Below are positions 9,095 through 13,354 of a DNA stretch of 13,354 nt, in pieces. Positions within the stretch are counted from its first letter, which is position 1. Each line of letters opens with the position of its first letter. This DNA is from an uncultured Collinsella sp. (GTDB lineage: Bacteria; Actinomycetota; Coriobacteriia; Coriobacteriales; Coriobacteriaceae), in contig USHA01000058.1 of assembly GCA_900554325.1 (NCBI GenBank), forward strand, positions 1-13,354. Direction: 5' to 3'. Under the pieces are notes generated by a model, which made no database searches, was not told where the DNA came from, and saw nothing but the letters and a program-made list of their open reading frames with translations. A program made the position numbers and the translations under genes.

Positions 9095-10198
9095 TTATTG
9101 CATTTGGTACGGCGAAAGCATGGCCCGTTGCGAGCAGCTCGCGAACCAAACCGACACGAGCGCGAACATGAAGCCGTTGGCAAAACCGTTGGCAAACTGC
9201 ATCGCGCCGCGCTTCCACCACAGCAGGCTGCGATGAAGCACGCCGTCCGAAAGCACCATGAACAGGCCCATGGCAAACGGAATAAAGCACATCACGGCAA
9301 AGGCCGAGAACACGCCCGAGATGGCCGAGAGTACCAAAAACGGCGCCACGATGCCCATCAGGTAAAAACCGGTACGAGCTTTGCCTTCCAAGCGCTCGGC
9401 CTCAACATGGGCGCGGCCGACCAGATCGCCGCCCGCGGCACCGTTGGTGCCAGCATGACCCATGCCGCCAATGCGGACCTCGTCGCCATCGTGCGTGCCG
9501 GCAGGAAACTCAATCGTCTGCTCGGAGGTTACGCGAGTACGACCGCTGCCGCCGCAATCAGGGCAGGGGTCGGCCACGACCTTACCGGAACCGCCGCACT
9601 CGGGGCAGACCGACTGGAACGTGCCCGCACCAAACAGGAAGGACAGGTCGACGTCGATGTGGCCGCGGCCACCGCAGCTCGGGCAGGTGTGGGCGTGCTC
9701 CGACGAAACGGAACCCGAACCACCGCAGTGACCACAGGTGTCGAAGCGCGTGTAGCGCACGGTCTTGTGGGCGCCTTCCTTAGCCTCCTTGGCGTCGAGC
9801 TTAATGTCGACGACCACGTTGGCGCCGTTCTCGGGATTGTAGGCAGCCTGACCGCGGCGCTGTTGCCCCCAAGCGCCGCCAAAGGGGAAACCGCCCTCAA
9901 AGGGATTGCCATAGCCGGTGTTCCCAGCATAGCCGCCACCATAGGGCGAAGCCGTCGGTGCACCGGCAAAGGGATTCCCCGAGCGCATGGCGTCGTAGCG
10001 CGCACGCTTCTGCTCATCAGAAAGCACGGCATAGGCCTCGGAAACCTCTTTAAACTTTTCCTCGGCATCCGGCTCCTTGTTGACGTCCGGATGGAGCTTG
10101 CGGGCCTTTTGCTGGAAGGCCTTTTGAATATCACGCGAGGTGGCGTCCTTGGAAACACCCAGAATCTCGTAGTAATCTTTTTCGTTCATCGTCGCCAT
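9095..10198 (-). CDS. DnaJ paralogue with a C-terminal membrane tail
   Basis: The product has 367 residues. The first ~270 look like a normal type-I DnaJ: J domain with HPD at 36-38, Gly/Phe/Tyr-rich linker (about 73-120), four CxxCxGxG repeats (Cys 155/158, 172/175, 198/201, 212/215) and the end of the first C-terminal beta domain (FPAGTHDGDEVRIGG, 231-245). After about residue 276 the second C-terminal and dimerisation domains are missing. Instead there are about three hydrophobic segments, near 278-299, 301-317 and 335-355, with the basic WWKRG between the last two. This predicts a membrane-anchored co-chaperone, perhaps recruiting Hsp70 to the membrane; that is an inference. I chose ATG at 10198, with AGGAGG nine bases upstream; a GTG at 10219 would overlap that site. 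A 5-of-6 -10-like TAGAAT lies upstream at 10241-10246, without a good -35. Confidence 0.88.
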   Translation of the reverse strand: MATMNEKDYYEILGVSKDATSRDIQKAFQQKARKLHPDVNKEPDAEEKFKEVSEAYAVLSDEQKRARYDAMRSGNPFAGAPTASPYGGGYAGNTGYGNPFEGGFPFGGAWGQQRRGQAAYNPENGANVVVDIKLDAKEAKEGAHKTVRYTRFDTCGHCGGSGSVSSEHAHTCPSCGGRGHIDVDLSFLFGAGTFQSVCPECGGSGKVVADPCPDCGGSGRTRVTSEQTIEFPAGTHDGDEVRIGGMGHAGTNGAAGGDLVGRAHVEAERLEGKARTGFYLMGIVAPFLVLSAISGVFSAFAVMCFIPFAMGLFMVLSDGVLHRSLLWWKRGAMQFANGFANGFMFALVSVWFASCSQRAMLSPYQMQ

Positions 10199-10256
10199 GC
10201 GCGGCAACCTCCTGCTCACAGCAGCGTATATATTGCGGTAATTCTACCCGAGCGGC

Positions 10257-11489
10257 CTAAGCTAGACCCCAAAACAGCTCGAACAGAACATTTCCATCGA
10301 GCCAGCCCAAGTGGGTCGGCGCCAGACGGGCAAGGGCTCCACCTGTGATGACGTCTGCCGAGGTGACGGAGCCCACATAGGGATCGTCGGCGTCTGGCAT
10401 CCAGGCGGCAAGTCCAAGTTCAAGGGCGCGGTCGCAGGCTGCTGCCAGTTCGTCCACGGGGATCACGTCAGCCGCGCGAACCAGCAGGTCGGACCCCACG
10501 CCACGTGTCATGCGGCAGGCGAGCATCAGGTCCTCGGCCACCGCCTCGCGCCGCGAAAGATACTCCGTCTCAAACGACGTCGCGGCGTCGTCTCGTTGCA
10601 CCAGGCGCACGCGGTGCGCGTCGCCGCGAGGAAACACACCGGGGAAGAGCTCGGCCAAACGATCGAAATCTTCGGCGTCGAGCATGCCCGCGGCAGAACG
10701 GCCCAGGCCCAAATAGCCCTGGCCGGTCCAGTAGGCAATGTTATGGGCGCACTCATGTCCATCGAGCGCATAGCTCGCCACCTCGTAAGGGTGGTAGCCA
10801 GCCGCGCTCAGGCAATTGCGCGCCACATCCATACAGGCGGCCTGAAAATCCTCATCGGGCTCGAGCGATTCATCGCGGCATGCCATGCGGTAGAGCGGCG
10901 TGCCTTCCTCGAGCGTAAGCGGGTAGACCGAGACATGGTGCGGAGCCGCCGCAAGCACACCATCGAGCGTGCGATGCCAGCTCGCAGCCGTCTGTCCGGG
11001 AAGGCCGCACATGAGGTCGCACGACACGTCAAGCCCCGCGTCTTTGACCGTCGCGATGGCCGCGAGTGCCCGATCGACATCGTGAATACGGCCGATGGCG
11101 GCAAGCTCGTCATTATCGAGCGTTTGTACACCAAGTGAAATGCGCGTAACACCCGCCGCGGCAAGGGTTTCGACAAGCTCGGCAGTCAGTGACTCAGGAT
11201 TGGCCTCGCAGGTAAACTCAACGGGCTTGCACCACGCAGAGATACGCCGGGCAAGTTCTACCAAACGCTCCCCCGCCAGCGACGGCGTGCCGCCGCCAAC
11301 ATAGACGGTGCGGATCTGTGCAAGCGCGCCTGCGTCGCCAAAGGCATCGAGGCGCACATACAACTGCTCAAAATAGGCATCAAGCGCAGCGCTCAGGTCG
11401 CACGGAGCAAAACTGCGCGAGTCAAAGTCGCAGTACCGGCACTTTTGGGCGCAAAACGGCACATGCACGTACAGCGCGGTAACGGCCAC
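10257..11489 (-). CDS. hemW: Radical-SAM heme chaperone HemW
   Basis: The product is a 410-residue HemN-like radical-SAM protein. HemW family members bind heme and are thought to deliver it to membrane hemoproteins; they lack coproporphyrinogen oxidase activity. The cluster motif C-x3-C-x2-C is Cys 13, 17, 20, followed by DF as in HemW, and it lacks the extra fourth Cys of true HemN. Other markers are YVGGGTPS at 63-70, CEANPES at 94-100, SLGVQT at 118-123 and HNIAYW at 249-254. The start is GTG at 11489, two bases past the dusB stop codon, and gives the normal ALYVHVPFC N-terminus. Older annotations call this protein oxygen-independent coproporphyrinogen III oxidase. The lepA-hemW neighbourhood is conserved in Gram-positive bacteria, where hrcA usually follows; hrcA is absent here. 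Confidence 0.93.
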   Translation of the reverse strand: MAVTALYVHVPFCAQKCRYCDFDSRSFAPCDLSAALDAYFEQLYVRLDAFGDAGALAQIRTVYVGGGTPSLAGERLVELARRISAWCKPVEFTCEANPESLTAELVETLAAAGVTRISLGVQTLDNDELAAIGRIHDVDRALAAIATVKDAGLDVSCDLMCGLPGQTAASWHRTLDGVLAAAPHHVSVYPLTLEEGTPLYRMACRDESLEPDEDFQAACMDVARNCLSAAGYHPYEVASYALDGHECAHNIAYWTGQGYLGLGRSAAGMLDAEDFDRLAELFPGVFPRGDAHRVRLVQRDDAATSFETEYLSRREAVAEDLMLACRMTRGVGSDLLVRAADVIPVDELAAACDRALELGLAAWMPDADDPYVGSVTSADVITGGALARLAPTHLGWLDGNVLFELFWGLA

Positions 11490-11491
11490 CG

Positions 11492-12535
11492 TTAGGCCTC
11501 CAGCGGATGAGCGGGCACCGACTCGCCGGCGGCAAGCGCGGCCTCGCAGGCCACCACATCGCGCTCGATATCATCGACCAATGCCATGAACTCCTCGTAT
11601 GTGGAGCAGCGCACCACTTGGGCGCGCCAGGCGGCAGCATGGGGCATGCCCTTTAGATACCAGCTTGCGTACGTGCGGGCACGCGACATAAGCGGCAGCA
11701 GCTCGTGCGTGAGCGTCAGGTGCTCGCGCAGGGCATCCAGGCGCTCGTGTGAGGAGCGAGAGGGCACCGGCGTAGCGTCGAGTGCAAGGGCACGGGCATC
11801 GCCGAACACCCAGGGATTGCCATAGATACCGCGCGCGATAAACACGGCACTGGCACCCGAGCTGCGCAGACGCTCCGCCGCATCCTCGGCCGAGAAAACG
11901 TCGCCCGAACCGATCACGGGAATCTCGACGGCGTCGGCCACCTCATCGACGACCGACCAATCGGCCTGGCCCGTATAGAGCTGCGTGGCACAGCGACCAT
12001 GCACGGCGACTGCGGCAGCCCCTGCACCCTCAAGCATCTGGGCAAATGTCGCGGCATTGCGGTCCTCGGCATAAAAGCCCTTACGGATCTTTACGGTCAC
12101 GGGCACGTGTGCCGCGCCCACCGCCGCCTCGACAATCTTCTCTGCCAGCTCGGGCGTGCACATAAGCGCCGAGCCCTCGCCCTTGGTGACAACCTTGCGA
12201 GCTGGGCAGGCCATGTTGATATCAATCAAAGACAGGCGATCGCCCACACGTTCCTCGACGGCAGCGACGGCACTCGCAAACTGATCGGGCTTGGAACCAA
12301 AGAGCTGCACGCAGATTTGCTGCTCCTCGTCGGCCGGCAGCACCAAACGCCACGTCTTATTGCTGGCATAGGCAAGGCCTGCCACGCTCACCATCTCGCT
12401 ATAGGCAAGATTGGCACCACGGCGACGGCACATGATGCGATAGGCGGGGTCGGTTACGCCCGCCATGGGAGCCATAAGGAACGGCTGCTCGGCATAGGCA
12501 CCCAGCAGCCGCTTGCTGTATTCAGAAAGCGCCAT
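11492..12535 (-). CDS. dusB: tRNA-dihydrouridine synthase, DusB type
   Basis: The product is a 347-residue FMN enzyme that reduces uridine to dihydrouridine in tRNA, using NADPH. The TIM-barrel motifs are intact: MAPMAGVTD at 21-29, QLFGSKP at 77-83, the catalytic Cys 110 in NMACPARK, Lys 149 in VKIRKG, HGR at 179-181, IGSGDV at 208-213 and ARGIYGNPW at 234-242. The last ~90 residues form the helical tRNA-binding domain. The start is ATG at 12535, giving a four-base gap from the lepA stop codon, and hemW begins two bases after its own stop. The three genes therefore form a tight translation unit. DusB is the best subfamily guess for an actinobacterial protein of this length; DusA or DusC are less likely. 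Confidence 0.92.
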   Translation of the reverse strand: MALSEYSKRLLGAYAEQPFLMAPMAGVTDPAYRIMCRRRGANLAYSEMVSVAGLAYASNKTWRLVLPADEEQQICVQLFGSKPDQFASAVAAVEERVGDRLSLIDINMACPARKVVTKGEGSALMCTPELAEKIVEAAVGAAHVPVTVKIRKGFYAEDRNAATFAQMLEGAGAAAVAVHGRCATQLYTGQADWSVVDEVADAVEIPVIGSGDVFSAEDAAERLRSSGASAVFIARGIYGNPWVFGDARALALDATPVPSRSSHERLDALREHLTLTHELLPLMSRARTYASWYLKGMPHAAAWRAQVVRCSTYEEFMALVDDIERDVVACEAALAAGESVPAHPLEA

Positions 12536-12539
12536 GGAC

Positions 12540-13354
12540 CTAATCGTCCACCTTGAGAATCGCCATAAAGGCCTCCTGCGGAACCTCGACCGAGCCGATG
12601 GCCTTCATGCGCTTCTTGCCCTCTTTCTGCTTTTCGAGCAGCTTGCGCTTACGCGAGATATCGCCACCATAGCACTTGGCCAAAACGTCCTTGCGCATAG
12701 CCTTTACTGTTTCTCTGGCAATAATCTTGCCGCCTACCGCTGCCTGAATGGGAATCTCAAACAAATGACGCGGAATCTCCTCCTTCAGCTTTTCACACAT
12801 TTTCCTTCCCCGCTCATAGGCAGAATCTGCATGAACAATAAAGGACAGGGCATCCACCTCTTCCTTGTTGATCAGAATATCCAGCTTCACCAGCTCAGAC
12901 GGCTCATAGCCCTTCATATCATAATCAAAGGATGCATAGCCTCTGGAGCGTGATTTCAGTGCATCAAAGAAATCATAAATAATCTCATTCAGTGGCAAAT
13001 GATACCGGAGCACCGCCCTTGTTTCCTCAATATATTCCATTCCTTGATACACACCCCGGCGTTCCTGGCAAAGATCCATAATTGCTCCGATAAATTCGGA
13101 TGTCACCATGATTTCCGCTTTTACCATCGGTTCTTCCATATAATCAATCTCAGCCGGATCCGGTAGGTTGGATGGATTTGTCAAATCAATGACATCCCCG
13201 TTCGTCTTATGTACTTTATAAATAACTCCCGGCGCTGTTGTTACAAGATCTAAATTATATTCTCTTTCCAGTCTCTCCTGAATGATTTCTAAGTGCAGAA
13301 GTCCAAGGAAACCACACCGGAAACCGAATCCAAGCGCAATGGATGTCATTGATT
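12540..13354 (-). CDS. lepA: Elongation factor 4 (LepA), 3' part only; mosaic sequence
   Basis: About 271 codons of the ribosome-associated GTPase LepA/EF4 are present; full-length LepA is about 600 residues. The GTPase domain and domain II lie outside the window, so the gene is cut by the edge. Visible parts are the GFGFRCGFLGLLHLEIIQER segment, the EF-G-V-like region (FFDALKSRSRGYASFDY) and the LepA-specific C-terminal domain with CYGGDISRKRKLLEKQKEG. The frame is intact. From the 3' end to about 12,700 the codons match the host (CGC, AAG, GTC, CTC). Further upstream GC falls to roughly 32-50% in sampled 60-base lines, with AGA, AGG, GGA and ATT codons and a Clostridia-like protein sequence. 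A junction near 12,695-12,711 is likely. Gene identity is sure; its continuity in a real genome is doubtful. Confidence 0.93.
   Translation of the reverse strand, partial: SMTSIALGFGFRCGFLGLLHLEIIQERLEREYNLDLVTTAPGVIYKVHKTNGDVIDLTNPSNLPDPAEIDYMEEPMVKAEIMVTSEFIGAIMDLCQERRGVYQGMEYIEETRAVLRYHLPLNEIIYDFFDALKSRSRGYASFDYDMKGYEPSELVKLDILINKEEVDALSFIVHADSAYERGRKMCEKLKEEIPRHLFEIPIQAAVGGKIIARETVKAMRKDVLAKCYGGDISRKRKLLEKQKEGKKRMKAIGSVEVPQEAFMAILKVDD
12712..13354. other. Low-GC segment of foreign composition at the window edge
   Basis: This stretch differs from the other 12.7 kb. Hand-counted 60-base lines give about 50% (12841-12900), 42% (12961-13020) and 32% GC (13201-13260), against about 60-78% in sampled lines of the pnp end. 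It is entirely inside the lepA frame. The encoded protein resembles LepA of Clostridia such as Lachnospiraceae as I remember them, not actinobacterial LepA. No insertion sequence, repeat or attachment site is visible at its border. The segment may not belong to the organism that owns the rest of the window. Confidence 0.75.

Noticed and set aside
10241..10246. -10-like TAGAAT upstream of the membrane-tailed dnaJ
   Set aside because: The hexamer is a good match, but the nearest -35-like TTGGGG is about 20 bases away. I mention it under the gene but do not call a promoter.
9047..10348. 433-residue open frame on the + strand opposite the membrane-tailed dnaJ
   Set aside because: The minus-strand gene has clear J-domain and zinc-finger motifs. 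The + frame is Ala/Gly/Arg/His-rich antisense and runs into the hemW end.
12540..13354. lepA as a pseudogene or a fresh horizontal transfer by a mobile element
   Set aside because: The frame and motifs are intact, and no transposase, repeat or attachment site lies at the composition break. Truncation is due to the window edge.

Overview
The window is about 60-65% GC by sampled hand counts. It carries 13 protein-coding genes, all on the minus strand and tightly packed. Gene content, protein sequences and the retained lepA-hemW-dnaJ-mtaB-phoH-ybeY-dgkA-era-recO order suggest a high-GC gut actinobacterium of the class Coriobacteriia, perhaps Collinsella or a relative. The class is an inference from remembered protein flavour, not a search. 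No tRNA, rRNA, CRISPR array, insertion sequence or phage gene was seen.

In transcription order (high to low coordinates) the genes are: lepA (3' part only, cut by the window edge), dusB, hemW, a membrane-tailed dnaJ paralogue, a full-length dnaJ, mtaB, phoH, ybeY, dgkA, era, recO, rpsO and pnp. lepA-dusB-hemW are 2-4 bases apart. mtaB-phoH-ybeY-dgkA-era-recO overlap or lie 9-15 bases apart, often with the Shine-Dalgarno sequence built over the previous stop codon, so translational coupling is likely. A Rho-independent terminator follows rpsO, and pnp then has its own strongly structured leader. The longest gaps without a gene are about 150 bases (2292-2440) and 138 bases (2720-2857); both hold RNA structure.

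Functionally this is a housekeeping block for translation and RNA. LepA (EF4) and Era act on ribosomes, YbeY and PNPase on RNA processing and decay, and S15 is a 30S protein. DusB and MtaB modify tRNA, HemW handles heme, DgkA recycles lipid, RecO repairs DNA, and the DnaJ pair serves Hsp70.

Three points stand out. First, lepA is a mosaic: its last ~55 codons match the high-GC host, but everything upstream of about position 12,700 has low GC and Clostridia-like codon use and protein sequence up to the window edge. This is most simply an assembly chimera, less likely intragenic recombination. Second, the upstream dnaJ paralogue ends in about three predicted membrane helices in place of the second substrate-binding and dimerisation domains. 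Third, the pnp leader contains three consecutive stem-loops directly after the rpsO terminator, a candidate autoregulatory element. I found no clear new defence or mobile system.
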